A model generated the notes under the pieces. That model saw only the letters and a list, made by a program, of their open reading frames with translations, made no database searches and had not been told where the DNA came from. Source: PALSA-607 sp036510735 (lineage in GTDB: Bacteria > Actinomycetota > Actinomycetes > Acidothermales > Acidothermaceae). Taken from it: a stretch of 32,921 bases of DNA. The stretch lies in contig DATCDK010000099.1 in NCBI GenBank assembly GCA_036510735.1, positions 1 through 32,921 on the forward strand, given 5' to 3'. Below, piece after piece: positions 23,604 to 31,666 of the stretch; the first letter of the stretch is position 1, and the number at the start of each line of letters is the position of its first letter. The position numbers were made by a program, and so were the translations under genes.

Positions 23604-24398
23604 TCAGTACCAGCGAGCGCGCTTCCAGTGCGCCCACGCGTTACACGCCGTGCCATACCGGGCTTTGATGTAGCTCAGGCCCCACTGGATCTGGGTGGCC
23701 GGGTTGGTCCGCCAGTCGGCGCCAGCGCTGGCCATCCGCGAGGCCGGCAGCGCCTGGGGGATCCCGAAGGCACCAGACCGGCGGTTGTGCGCGTTCGTCT
23801 CGAACTTGCTCTCCTGGTACCACAGCGAGTCGAGGCAGACCCACTGCTGCTGATTCAACCCCGCCTGCGTCGCGATGGTCTGGGCGATCTGGAGGGGTGT
23901 ACCGGTGATTGCCGCTGCGACGGGCTTCGGTGCAGCCACCTTCTTCGCGAGGGCTGCAGGTACCGCGAGAGCAGTGCCGGAAGCTGCCGCAGCATTACGC
24001 GAGAGCATTGCGGCGGCGGGGACTTGTTCTGATGCGACGCCACCCGCAAGACCCAGTGTCTGCATCATTTCGATCGATGCTGCAGTGCCTGCAGTCTCGT
24101 TCGCTGCAGTGTCAGCAGCAGTTGCAGCGTTCGCTGTTATGACTGCATTCGTCATCACACCGGAAAGAACCGACGTCGTTGTGAGACCTTCGCTTGCAGT
24201 GTTCGTTGTTTTGAGACCAACTTCGCTTGCAGTGTTCTCGGCAGCGATAAGACTCGCACCGATCGTGCTTGGAACTGTCGTTGCTTCGTCGGCAGCTGCC
24301 GGTGCTGTTGCACCGACACCACCAAGCAAACACAACGCAAGAACGGCGGAGACCGTCGTCGTACCGACGATCGCACCGGGGGCCGGTATCCGGCTCAT
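23604..24398 (-). CDS. secreted transglycosylase-like cell-wall protein
   Basis: A 264-residue exported protein. A signal peptide (VSAVLALCLLGGVGATAPAAA, about 16-36) is followed by an Ala/Thr-rich low-complexity region (37-160, with repeated NTASE) and a C-terminal lytic-transglycosylase-like domain (about 165-264). The latter contains LDSLWYQESKFETNAHN, where Glu196 fits the catalytic glutamate, and the SGAFGIPQALPASRM motif. Cys188 and Cys252 may pair. Similar proteins act in peptidoglycan remodelling. The ribosome site is AAGGA about 10 bases upstream. The N-terminal coding region is lower in GC than its neighbours. The long upstream region suggests complex control. Confidence 0.82.
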   Translation of the reverse strand: MSRIPAPGAIVGTTTVSAVLALCLLGGVGATAPAAADEATTVPSTIGASLIAAENTASEVGLKTTNTASEGLTTTSVLSGVMTNAVITANAATAADTAANETAGTAASIEMMQTLGLAGGVASEQVPAAAMLSRNAAAASGTALAVPAALAKKVAAPKPVAAAITGTPLQIAQTIATQAGLNQQQWVCLDSLWYQESKFETNAHNRRSGAFGIPQALPASRMASAGADWRTNPATQIQWGLSYIKARYGTACNAWAHWKRARWY

Positions 24399-25310
24399 TG
24401 GAATGAGTTCCTTTCGGGAGCAAGCATGCGAGCAACGCCGCAGTGCCTGTTGAAAGATGCAGTGCCGCTGAGGAGCCGTGCTTCTGAAGGACCCAGGTCA
24501 AACCAAAGAAGATGGTCAACCATGTACCGCAGCGCTAATGCGCGTCTGAGAGCGATACGTCGTGCAACGGACCGCAAGAACCGGCCGAAATGCACGGGGT
24601 GTATTGCCAGCATGCATGAATGAATGCGCGTACGCAAAGCCCAGCGCGGTGAGGCATGTCACAACAGGCGGTGCGAGTGATTGTTGTGACTACTGAGCCG
24701 AAGATTTATCACTGGCATTGCAAAAACTCTACGTACACGACGCTTTCACGGCCGTACCGAGAGCGTTCGGTTGGTGACTCTTCGTGAGGAAGATTAACTG
24801 ACACTTTGTCGACAGATGGAGATATTGCTTCAGACTAAGGTGTTCTCGGCATTCAGCTCGCCGTTGCAGACGCACGCGGTTTCACCGTCTGTAGCTGCAA
24901 CGCTTCGCTCAACGTCGACGAGCCGTTAACACCTGCGTGCGCAGTGCACGCTACAACACATCGCGTCGTTCCGTGTCGCGTTGTGCACAGCCTCGCTCGA
25001 CGTTGCAAGCTCGGTGCACATTCGATTCACTATCTTGATATCGAGACACATGTCTCATTGTCGAGAGACATTTCGATTTGATGTCCCTCGGTGTTCCGTC
25101 ACTTGAATGCTCTTGTCGACGTCGCGCCGCATCACACGAGTGGTCGCAAATCGAGGTCGCCAATTCGTCATGCGAATCGACCTGCAGATTTCACGAAGCG
25201 ACCACCGGCCGCCGTCCATCTCGTCGGACAGCTTTTGGCGCAACGCGTCAGGAATTCGACCTGCACGCTGCCGCGCGTTGTTCGGCGGCTGTCCTACAAG
25301 AACTCGGCGG
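24399..25310 (-). other. 912-base gene-free region upstream of the transglycosylase gene
   Basis: No convincing gene; base composition is visibly less GC-rich than elsewhere. It holds several dyads: GTCACAACA/TGTTGTGAC (24658-24690, 9 bp, 15-base loop), CGTTGCAG/CTGCAACG (24862-24902), GAGACA-CA-TGTCTC followed by GAGAGACA (about 25041-25070). An 80-codon minus-strand ORF (24637-24395) ends with a TGA overlapping the transglycosylase ATG. I looked for the c-di-AMP (ydaO) riboswitch often found before actinobacterial cell-wall lytic genes and did not recognise its consensus. The 25080-25310 part lies just after the Z-prenyl synthase stop and shows nothing I can name. Confidence 0.5.
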
Positions 25311-26072
25311 CTACGAGCCGAACCGGCGCTCGCGTTCCGCGTAGGCGCGAACCGCCCGCAAGAAGTCGACCCGCCGGAAGTCCGGCCAGTACGCCTCACA
25401 GAAGAACAGTTCGGAGTGGGCGGACTGCCATAGCAGGAACCCTGACAATCGCTGCTCCCCCGACGTTCTGATCACCAGGTCGGGGTCGGGCTGGCCCTTG
25501 GTGTACAGGTGCTCGGCAATATGGTCAATATCGAGCAAATTGGCCAAATCCTCGATGCTGGTGCCCCGGCCGGCGTGCTCGTGCAGGAGCGCCCGGACCG
25601 CGTCGGCGATCTCCCGGCGCCCGCCGTACCCCACGGCCACGTTCACGATCAGCCCGGTCAGGTCGGCGGTCGCGTCCTGGGCCTCTTTCAGCGACCTCGC
25701 GGTGGCGTCGGGCAGCAGATCAAGGGCCCCGACCGGGTTGATCAGCCATCGGCGGCCGACCGCCAACTCGCTCACGGCGTCTTCGATGATCTGGAACAGG
25801 GGCGCGAGCTCGTCCTCGGGCCGGTTCAGGTTGTCTGTGGACAGCAGCCACAGGGTGACGACCTCGATGTGCAGCTCGGAGCACCAGCCGAGGAACTCGT
25901 CGATCTTCGCGGCGCCCTTGCGATGGCCCGACGCGACGCCAACACCCAGCGCCTTCGCCCAGCGACGGTTGCCGTCGAGGATGACGCCTACGTGTCGCGG
26001 GACGCGGTCAGGCGTCAACTCGGCGGCGAGACGGCGTTCGTAAGCTCCGTAGAGGAAGCCGCGTACGTCCAT
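25311..26072 (-). CDS. Z-prenyl diphosphate synthase (UppS family)
   Basis: A 253-residue cis-prenyltransferase. The catalytic region ILDGNRRWAK (Asp33, Asn35, Arg36, Arg37) lies near the N-terminus, and the C-terminal signature DLVIRTSGEQRLSGFLLWQ is intact. The N-terminal MDVRGFLYGAYERRLAAEL and the overall length recall the M. tuberculosis Rv1086 type, which makes short-chain Z,E-farnesyl diphosphate, rather than the long-chain decaprenyl synthase. Product length cannot be settled by eye. ATG 26072 is preceded by GGGAGG at a somewhat long spacing. It is monocistronic by context. Confidence 0.88.
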   Translation of the reverse strand: MDVRGFLYGAYERRLAAELTPDRVPRHVGVILDGNRRWAKALGVGVASGHRKGAAKIDEFLGWCSELHIEVVTLWLLSTDNLNRPEDELAPLFQIIEDAVSELAVGRRWLINPVGALDLLPDATARSLKEAQDATADLTGLIVNVAVGYGGRREIADAVRALLHEHAGRGTSIEDLANLLDIDHIAEHLYTKGQPDPDLVIRTSGEQRLSGFLLWQSAHSELFFCEAYWPDFRRVDFLRAVRAYAERERRFGS

Positions 26073-26246
26073 TGTGCGGACGACCTCCCATCGCGCACGC
26101 CCGTCTCAACCGCGCCCTAGCCAACAGGGTGCCGCGTTGACTTGCTCCGGGCCTGGGCGCGACAACGCGCCCATTACTTCTTGGCCGAACCTTACCCCGC
26201 ATGGGGAAGAGTTCTCGCGAAGGTGGGCGCGCTGCGAGGGGTGGTA

Positions 26247-26771
26247 CTAGGACGACGAGGGGCCGGCGTCCCGCACTTGCTCAACCGTGCGAAGGGCCTC
26301 GCGTAGCTGGCCGAGCCATTCGTCGGTGTTCTTGCCGACCAGGCGCACGCACCACGCGAGTGCATCGCTGCGGCTGCGGGCCACACCGGCGTCAACGAGA
26401 GTGTCGAGGACGAGCCGATCGCGCTGGCGCAGGCGGGTCATCACCGGAACCGAGAGGCTGGTGAAGATCTCGCGACGCTCACCGCACTTCGCGCCCCAGG
26501 CAATGCGCCGGTCCAGCCGATGCTCAGCCTCGGACGCGATCTCGATGCGCTGCCCGCGGGTCTGCTCGCGGAACGCTTTGATACGCCCGGCCCAGGCCGC
26601 GGCCCGCTCCTGGTCGCTCGCGTCTGCGGCAAGTTCGGGTTGGGCAAGCTCGCCGATAACGATGATCTCTTCGCGGTCGACCGTGACTTCCGGCGCGCCG
26701 ACGAACCAATCGGACGGCAGCCGCCCCGCGAACCAGCCGCGGGCGACCTCGTCAGTGTTCTGAGTTGTCAT
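26247..26771 (-). CDS. conserved actinobacterial protein of unknown function
   Basis: A 174-residue soluble protein that resembles uncharacterised actinobacterial proteins. The N-terminal half (ARGWFAGRLPSDWF, then APEVTVDREEIIVIGEL) looks like a small alpha/beta unit. The middle is a long charged helix (QERAAAWAGRIKAFREQTRG). The C-terminal part, VLDTLVDAGVARSRSDALAW, is like the helical region of ribbon-helix-helix-type regulators, but no clear beta-strand of that fold is seen. A possible promoter is TTGTAC (26801-26806), 16 bases, TAATCA (26779-26784), 7 bases before ATG 26771, overlapping two TTACAT direct repeats that could be an operator. Confidence 0.72.
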   Translation of the reverse strand: MTTQNTDEVARGWFAGRLPSDWFVGAPEVTVDREEIIVIGELAQPELAADASDQERAAAWAGRIKAFREQTRGQRIEIASEAEHRLDRRIAWGAKCGERREIFTSLSVPVMTRLRQRDRLVLDTLVDAGVARSRSDALAWCVRLVGKNTDEWLGQLREALRTVEQVRDAGPSSS

Positions 26772-26874
26772 ACTCGGATGATTACATGCTTACATAGCAA
26801 GTACAACGTCGAAGGTGGCCTGTTCGCTCTCGGCGTGACATGACCGGCTCGAGCCCCGACAGCGTGTGCGTTTA

Positions 26875-26891
26875 CCGCCCCGGGAGGGCGG
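26875..26891 (-). terminator. GC-rich hairpin after the DUF255 gene
   Basis: CCGCCC and GGGCGG form a 6-bp stem with a 5-base loop, 49 bases beyond the DUF255 stop on the minus strand. A second GC-rich dyad (GCCGGC repeated) lies between. Likely terminator. Confidence 0.45.
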
Positions 26892-26939
26892 CGATCGCAC
26901 CGTCTGATGGGTCGGGCCGTCGGGCTTCGGCCGGCGGGC

Positions 26940-28991
26940 TCAGCCGGCGAGGGCGGCCGCGAACTCTTGCAACGTGGTGACCGGTCGCAGGCAGACGAAC
27001 TGCCGGCAGACGTACGCCGTCGGCAGGCCGTCGATCGCGCCGCGACCCTCAAGTAGCGGCGCCCACGCGGGCTCGCCGCTCCGACCGCCGTCCCGACCGA
27101 TCGCGATGACCGCGCCCGGCGACGTGGACATCCAGGCCGCGCGCTCGAGGTCGGTCATCTCGCTAAGGATCGGAGCGCCGAGTCGGTCCGGAACGCCGAC
27201 GATCGCGATCTCGGCAGGGCCGGCGAGGAGCGCAGCCGCCGCTGCTAGTCCCCAACCGGCAGCGCGCGGATATCTGCCACCCAGCACCCGAGTTGCGCCA
27301 AGCGCAGCTTCGGCCGCAGCACGATGCGACGTCGACCCGGTCAACGCGGCGTACGTGAGCAACGCTTGCGCAAGCGCCGACTGACCAGCCGGCGTCGCAT
27401 CGTCGGTCAGATTCTGCGGCCGTCGCACCAGAGTTTCCGCATCGTCCGCGGTATCGAAGAAGCCACCGGACTCGTCGGCAAAGTGCGACAGGCACGCATC
27501 GAGCAGCACGCCGGCCTGGTCGAGATATTCGCGCCAGCCGATCACCTGCGCGAGCACGAGCAATCCCTCGGCGACGTCCGCGTAGTCCTCGAGAACGCCG
27601 GCCGGTTGTCCCACCACTCCATCGCGCGACACCCTGCGCAAGCGACCGTCAACAAGATGGACGTCGATCAGCAGCCGCGCCGCGTCTACTGCGGCATCGA
27701 TGAAGTCATCGCGATCGAACAGCAGCCCCGCTTCGGCAAGCGCCGCAATCGCAAGGCCGTTCCACGCAGCGACGACCTTGTCGTCGCGACCCGGCTGCGG
27801 GCGCTTGCGACGCGCATCAAGCAACGCCGCGCGAATCCGCGACCACCGCCCCTCGTCGTCCGACAACGGTGTCTCGGCAAGCACAGTTGCATCGACCGGC
27901 AGTTGCAGCACCGACGAGCCATGTTCGAACGTGCCGTTCGCGGTGACGACCAGCAGGTCCGCAGCCCACTGCGCATCATCGACACCAAGCAGATCGAGTA
28001 GCTGGCCGCGCGTCCATACGTACGTCGAACCTTCGACGCCATTGGTGTCGGCGTCCAATGCGGAAGCGAAACCACCCTCGGGAGTGCGCAGGTCGTCAAT
28101 CATGAACTGCGCGGTCTCGATGGCGATGCGCCGAGCCAACGGCGAACCTGTCGCCCGCCACCAATGGGCGTAGATCCGCACGAGTTGCGCGTTGTCGTAG
28201 AGCATCTTCTCGAAGTGAGGCACGACCCACGCGTTGTCGACGCTGTAGCGCGCAAACCCGCCGGCCAGCTGGTCGTACATGCCGCCGCGCGCCATCGCGG
28301 TACATGTGTCAGCGACCATCTCCAGCGCACCGAGCGACCCGTGGCGGATCAAGAACTCGAGCACGGCGGACGGCGGGAACTTCGGTGCGCCGCCAAATCC
28401 GCCATGTGTCGGGTCGAAGTCAGAACGCAGAGACGCCACCGCCGCTTCGAGGATGTCGGCATCGGGAGGCGTTTGCTCCGTCGGCACAGCGGCGCGTTCG
28501 CCGAGCAACCGCACGACGTCGGCGCCGGCGTTGGTCAACTCGTCGCGGCGGTCGACCCACGCCTGTGAGACCGCTTCGAGTACTTGGCGAAACGACGGCA
28601 TCCCCTGCAGCGGACGGTTCGGGTAGTACGTGCCGCAGTAGAACGGCTGACCAACGGGCGTGAGGAAACACGTCATCGGCCAGCCGCCGTGGCCAGTCAG
28701 CGCTTGTGTCGCATCCATGTAGATCGCATCGACGTCGGGACGTTCCTCGCGGTCGACTTTGATGCACACGAAGCGCTCGTTCATCTGCGCGGCGGTGACG
28801 GCGTCCTCGAACGACTCGTGGGCCATCACGTGACACCAATGACAAGCCGCGTAGCCCACAGAGAGCAGTACCGGGACGCCGCGAGTGCGCGCCTCGTCGA
28901 ACGCTGCCGGCGACCACGGCCACCAGTCGACGGGATTGTCTTTATGCTGCAACAGGTACGGACTGGTCTCACCCGCCAGCCGGTTCGTCAC
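26940..28991 (-). CDS. thioredoxin-like DUF255 protein (YyaL/SSP411 family)
   Basis: A 683-residue protein with an N-terminal thioredoxin-like DUF255 domain and a C-terminal six-hairpin-glycosidase-like region. The start TNRLAGETSPYLLQHKDNPV and the motif GYAACHWCHVMAHESFED (CxxC at about 50-53) are diagnostic. GGFARYSVDNAWVVPHFEKM and LDADTNGVEGSTYVW mark the C-terminal part. The biochemical function is not established. The frame is open to 29273 inside ogt; GTG 28991 (or GTG 28994) gives the family N-terminus. It lies 32 bases after ogt and may be cotranscribed. The M. tuberculosis counterpart, Rv1084, lies near mca, as here. Confidence 0.9.
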   Translation of the reverse strand: MTNRLAGETSPYLLQHKDNPVDWWPWSPAAFDEARTRGVPVLLSVGYAACHWCHVMAHESFEDAVTAAQMNERFVCIKVDREERPDVDAIYMDATQALTGHGGWPMTCFLTPVGQPFYCGTYYPNRPLQGMPSFRQVLEAVSQAWVDRRDELTNAGADVVRLLGERAAVPTEQTPPDADILEAAVASLRSDFDPTHGGFGGAPKFPPSAVLEFLIRHGSLGALEMVADTCTAMARGGMYDQLAGGFARYSVDNAWVVPHFEKMLYDNAQLVRIYAHWWRATGSPLARRIAIETAQFMIDDLRTPEGGFASALDADTNGVEGSTYVWTRGQLLDLLGVDDAQWAADLLVVTANGTFEHGSSVLQLPVDATVLAETPLSDDEGRWSRIRAALLDARRKRPQPGRDDKVVAAWNGLAIAALAEAGLLFDRDDFIDAAVDAARLLIDVHLVDGRLRRVSRDGVVGQPAGVLEDYADVAEGLLVLAQVIGWREYLDQAGVLLDACLSHFADESGGFFDTADDAETLVRRPQNLTDDATPAGQSALAQALLTYAALTGSTSHRAAAEAALGATRVLGGRYPRAAGWGLAAAAALLAGPAEIAIVGVPDRLGAPILSEMTDLERAAWMSTSPGAVIAIGRDGGRSGEPAWAPLLEGRGAIDGLPTAYVCRQFVCLRPVTTLQEFAAALAG

Positions 28992-29023
28992 CACACCATT
29001 CAACCGCAGCCGGGTTGCCGTCC

Positions 29024-29539
29024 CTACAGCAGCGCCGTGCCGGAGACCCTGGCCTCGTGGTCGAGTAACCAGCGCTTGCGGTCGAGACCGCCCGCGTAGC
29101 CGGTGAGCGAGCCGTCGGCGCCGATGACGCGATGGCACGGCACCACGATGCCGATCGGATTGCGGCCGATCGCCGCAGCGACTGCGCGCGTCTTCGACTT
29201 GTCGGCTACCTGCTGCGCGATTTGCCCATACGCCCGCGTCGCGCCCAACGGGATGTCGCACAGCGCCGTCCATACCGACCGTTGGAACTCACTACCGCGC
29301 GCCGCCAACGGCAGGTCGAAGTCCGTCAAGTCACCGCCGAAGTACGCGTCGAGTTGCTTCTCGGCGTCCGCGAAGCGGTTCGCGTCGCGAACCCACTCGG
29401 GACGCAGCATCGGCTCATACCGCTGGCCCGTCATGAACAACCCGGAGATCGCAAACTGCGCCGACGCATCATCGGCGCCGACCACGAGCAGCTCACCGAT
29501 CGGGCTCGGCAACACAGTGAAATAGGTCTGGACGCTCAT
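29024..29539 (-). CDS. ogt: methylated-DNA-protein cysteine methyltransferase
   Basis: A 171-residue O6-alkylguanine-DNA alkyltransferase, a single-use protein that moves alkyl groups from guanine O6 to its own cysteine. The active site is IVVPCHRVIG with acceptor Cys135. FQRSVWTALCDIPLGATRAYGQI (85-107) contains the recognition helix, and AVAAAIGRNP includes the Asn127 hinge. ATG 29539 overlaps the TGA of the Ada-AlkA gene by four bases, so the two repair proteins are translationally coupled. The same order (alkA-type fusion then ogt) is known in mycobacteria (Rv1317c-Rv1316c). Confidence 0.95.
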   Translation of the reverse strand: MSVQTYFTVLPSPIGELLVVGADDASAQFAISGLFMTGQRYEPMLRPEWVRDANRFADAEKQLDAYFGGDLTDFDLPLAARGSEFQRSVWTALCDIPLGATRAYGQIAQQVADKSKTRAVAAAIGRNPIGIVVPCHRVIGADGSLTGYAGGLDRKRWLLDHEARVSGTALL

Positions 29540-31107
29540 GCGGTTTCCTTGCATAGTCGTAGTGTCTCCTCGCGTAGTTGTTGCGCCGGACGGCGGGTGG
29601 TGGCTGTCGTAGTGGCCGGACGGCGGGTGGTGGTAGCAGCTGTCCCAGCCGCAGCCCATATGTGCGCAAGCGCGTACGACCGCCATGGCCGCCAGCCCTG
29701 CGCAAGTCTTTCGGTATCGCTGAGCCCGCCGGTAAATCCGAGCTCTTGCAATCCGCGTCGCACCCCGAGATCGCTTGCCATGAACACGTCGGGGTCGGCG
29801 AGTGCACGCATTCTGATGTAACTGACGGTCCATGGACCGATGCCGGGGAGCGCGAGCAACTGGGCGCCCGTGCGATCGCGATCGGCTCCTGGATCGAGAT
29901 CGATGTCGCCGTCCGCGACTGCACGCGCGAGACCGATCAACGACGCAGCTCTGGCCTGTGTAAGTGACAATGTGGACGGATCCGCGGCCGCGACTTGTTC
30001 GGCTGTTGGGAACAGATGCGTGAGCTCACCATTCGCTGTTGTTAAAGGCTCACCGTGCGCGGCAACGAGGCGCGATGCGAGCGTACGTGCTCCCGCGACG
30101 CTGACCTGCTGGCCAAGAACGGCGCGCACCGCGAGCTCGAACCCGTCGACGTGTCCGGGGCTGCGTCGGCCCGGCTCGGCGCAGATCGCCGCTCCGAGGA
30201 TCGGGTCGCCACCCAACGCCTCGGCCACAGCCTGCGCGTCGGCGTCAAGGTCGAGGAGTCGCCGACAACGCGCAACTGCGGACGCGAGGTCGCGCAGGTC
30301 GGAGAGCTCGAGCCGGCAAGGAATCCAACCCTGCTTGACCCACACATCAGCGGAGCCGACGCGGTCGCCAACCTCGATGATCGCGCTGCCGTGCGTGAGA
30401 CCAAGGGTGCGCCGGTACCACGAGTCGCCGCCCTGCTCGACTCCTGGAACAGCTCGAGTGGCGAGGAACTCGAAGATGGGTGTTGGCGCGAACGGCCGTC
30501 GGAACGGCAGTCGCAGGTGCAGCGCGCCAGGTGTCGGCGTCCGGTTTGCTGGTTTCCTACTTGCCCGCAGTTGTGTTGGCGTGAGTGCGAAGACCTCGCG
30601 CACTGTGTCGTTGAATTGGCGGACGCTGGCGAAGCCGGCCGCGAACGCCACATTCGCGATCGGCACCTGGGTTGTTTCAAGCAGCAGCCGCGCAGTTTGC
30701 GATCGTTGTGCGCGCGCCAACGCGATCGGGCCGGCGCCGACCTCCGCGACCAACTGTCGATTCACATGCCGCTCGCTGTAACCGAGTCGGCGCGCGAGAC
30801 CGGCGACGCCTTCGCGATCGACCACACCATCAGCGATGTGCCGCATTGCGCGCCCGACAAGATCGGCCCGCACGTTCCATTCAGGCGATCCCGGGACGGC
30901 GTCGGGCCGGCATCTCTTGCAAGCCCGGAACCCGGCCTCTTGGGCAGCCGCCGCGGTGGGCAGGAACCGCACGTTGGTTCGCTTCGGCGTCATCGCTGGG
31001 CAGCTGGGCCGGCAGTAGATACCGGTGGTCAACACAGCGGCGAAGAACCACCCGTCAAACCTCGGATCGCGGCTCGATAGCGCCAGGTAGCAGGCGTCCT
31101 CAGTCAT
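29536..31107 (-). CDS. Ada-type regulator fused to AlkA DNA glycosylase
   Basis: A 523-residue fusion. Residues 1-70 are the Ada zinc domain with Cys32, Cys36, Cys63 and Cys66 (IYCRPSCPA, ACKRCRP), where Cys32 is the expected methyl-phosphotriester acceptor. Residues about 80-182 are an AraC-type helix-turn-helix. Residues about 195-490 are AlkA, a 3-methyladenine glycosylase, with the helix-hairpin-helix LALPGIGPWTVSYIRMRA and catalytic Asp446 (ASDLGVR). It should sense methylated DNA, activate its own operon and excise alkylated bases. The last 35 residues are an unusual Thr/Arg repeat tail. I chose ATG 31107; starts at 31110 and 31122 are possible. Confidence 0.92.
   Translation of the reverse strand: MTEDACYLALSSRDPRFDGWFFAAVLTTGIYCRPSCPAMTPKRTNVRFLPTAAAAQEAGFRACKRCRPDAVPGSPEWNVRADLVGRAMRHIADGVVDREGVAGLARRLGYSERHVNRQLVAEVGAGPIALARAQRSQTARLLLETTQVPIANVAFAAGFASVRQFNDTVREVFALTPTQLRASRKPANRTPTPGALHLRLPFRRPFAPTPIFEFLATRAVPGVEQGGDSWYRRTLGLTHGSAIIEVGDRVGSADVWVKQGWIPCRLELSDLRDLASAVARCRRLLDLDADAQAVAEALGGDPILGAAICAEPGRRSPGHVDGFELAVRAVLGQQVSVAGARTLASRLVAAHGEPLTTANGELTHLFPTAEQVAAADPSTLSLTQARAASLIGLARAVADGDIDLDPGADRDRTGAQLLALPGIGPWTVSYIRMRALADPDVFMASDLGVRRGLQELGFTGGLSDTERLAQGWRPWRSYALAHIWAAAGTAATTTRRPATTTATTRRPAQQLREETLRLCKETA
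29585..29633 (-). repeat. 30-bp-period direct repeat in the Ada-AlkA tail
   Basis: The 19-base string GCCGGACGGCGGGTGGTGG (plus-strand reading) occurs at 29585-29603 and 29615-29633. It encodes the repeated TTRRPA of the C-terminal tail, outside the glycosylase fold, and preserves frame. Confidence 0.85.
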
Positions 31108-31138
31108 CATGCTTATGAGCATGCACCCTCGGTACGAC

Positions 31139-31205
31139 AATCCGCTGGCGGATTTCGGACGCTGCCAACAACGTCCGATTCCCGCTATGTCAGCCAAGCG
31201 GGGAA
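31139..31205. promoter_or_regulatory. three dyads between ada-alkA and arfB
   Basis: AATCCG/CGGATT (31139-31154, 4-base spacer), TCGGACG/CGTCCGA (31155-31178, 10-base spacer) and TTCCCGCT/AGCGGGGAA (31179-31205, one extra base) lie back to back in the 117-base divergent intergenic region. They are candidate operators, possibly for the Ada domain or another regulator. There is no direct evidence. Confidence 0.4.
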
Positions 31206-31212
31206 GTAACCG

Positions 31213-31218
31213 GATAAT
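31213..31218 (+). promoter_or_regulatory. -10 element for leaderless arfB
   Basis: GATAAT ends 6 bases before GTG 31225, with no ribosome site between. It fits the leaderless layout seen at other starts here. Confidence 0.5.
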
Positions 31219-31224
31219 CGAGCC

Positions 31225-31662
31225 GTGCCCGATGTCGTGTCCGATCTCGTCGTCTCGCCGCGGGTGACCATACCCGCGGGTGAGCTGCGTTGGCGGTTCT
31301 CCAGATCGAGCGGGCCAGGCGGTCAGGGCGTCAACACCACGGACAGCCGCGTTGAGTTGTCGTTCGACGTCGCCACCAGTCCGTCCATCCCGCCGTTTCT
31401 GCGCGAGCGCGCAATCTCGCGACTCGGCGAGCGGCTCACCGACGGCGTCCTCGTGGTCGCGGCCTCCGAACATCGCTCGCAACTACGCAATCGCGAAGCG
31501 GCCGCGGCTCGTCTCGTGTCGTTACTACGCGGCGCAGTGGCACCTCCCCCGCGCACCCGTCGTCCGACCGTGCCATCGCGTGGCGCGATCGAGCGCAGGC
31601 TCACCGACAAGAAGGCGAACGCTAAACGCAAAGCCGACCGCAGAACCCCGCCCGACTGGTGA
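31225..31662 (+). CDS. arfB: ArfB-type peptidyl-tRNA hydrolase (ribosome rescue)
   Basis: A 145-residue release-factor-like protein with the GGQ motif in FSRSSGPGGQGVNTTDSRVE (25-44). It lacks the stop-codon-recognition domain and has a basic C-terminal tail (IERRLTDKKANAKRKADRR) of the kind that enters the empty mRNA channel. This is the architecture of ArfB/YaeJ, which frees ribosomes stalled on truncated mRNA. The GTG at 31225 fits a leaderless promoter. It is convergent with the small membrane protein gene (4-base gap). Confidence 0.9.
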   Translation: MPDVVSDLVVSPRVTIPAGELRWRFSRSSGPGGQGVNTTDSRVELSFDVATSPSIPPFLRERAISRLGERLTDGVLVVAASEHRSQLRNREAAAARLVSLLRGAVAPPPRTRRPTVPSRGAIERRLTDKKANAKRKADRRTPPDW

Positions 31663-31666
31663 GCCG

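Noticed and set aside
24311..24326. GCAAGAACG (complement of the hairpin loop core) in the transglycosylase gene
   Set aside because: It encodes signal-peptide leucines and has no flanking inverted arms.
24112..24519. A 135-codon minus-strand frame overlapping the transglycosylase N-terminus
   Set aside because: It is Cys/Arg/Ser-rich and out of frame with the signal-peptide-bearing gene, a typical shadow.
24399..24800. c-di-AMP (ydaO) riboswitch expected before an actinobacterial lytic gene
   Set aside because: I could not find the conserved core segments on the minus strand; a covariance search is needed before claiming it.
25055..25399. Minus-strand frame containing RIPDALRQKLSDEMDGG, resembling a helix-turn-helix fragment
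   Set aside because: It begins inside the prenyl synthase gene, has no clear family match and no supporting context.
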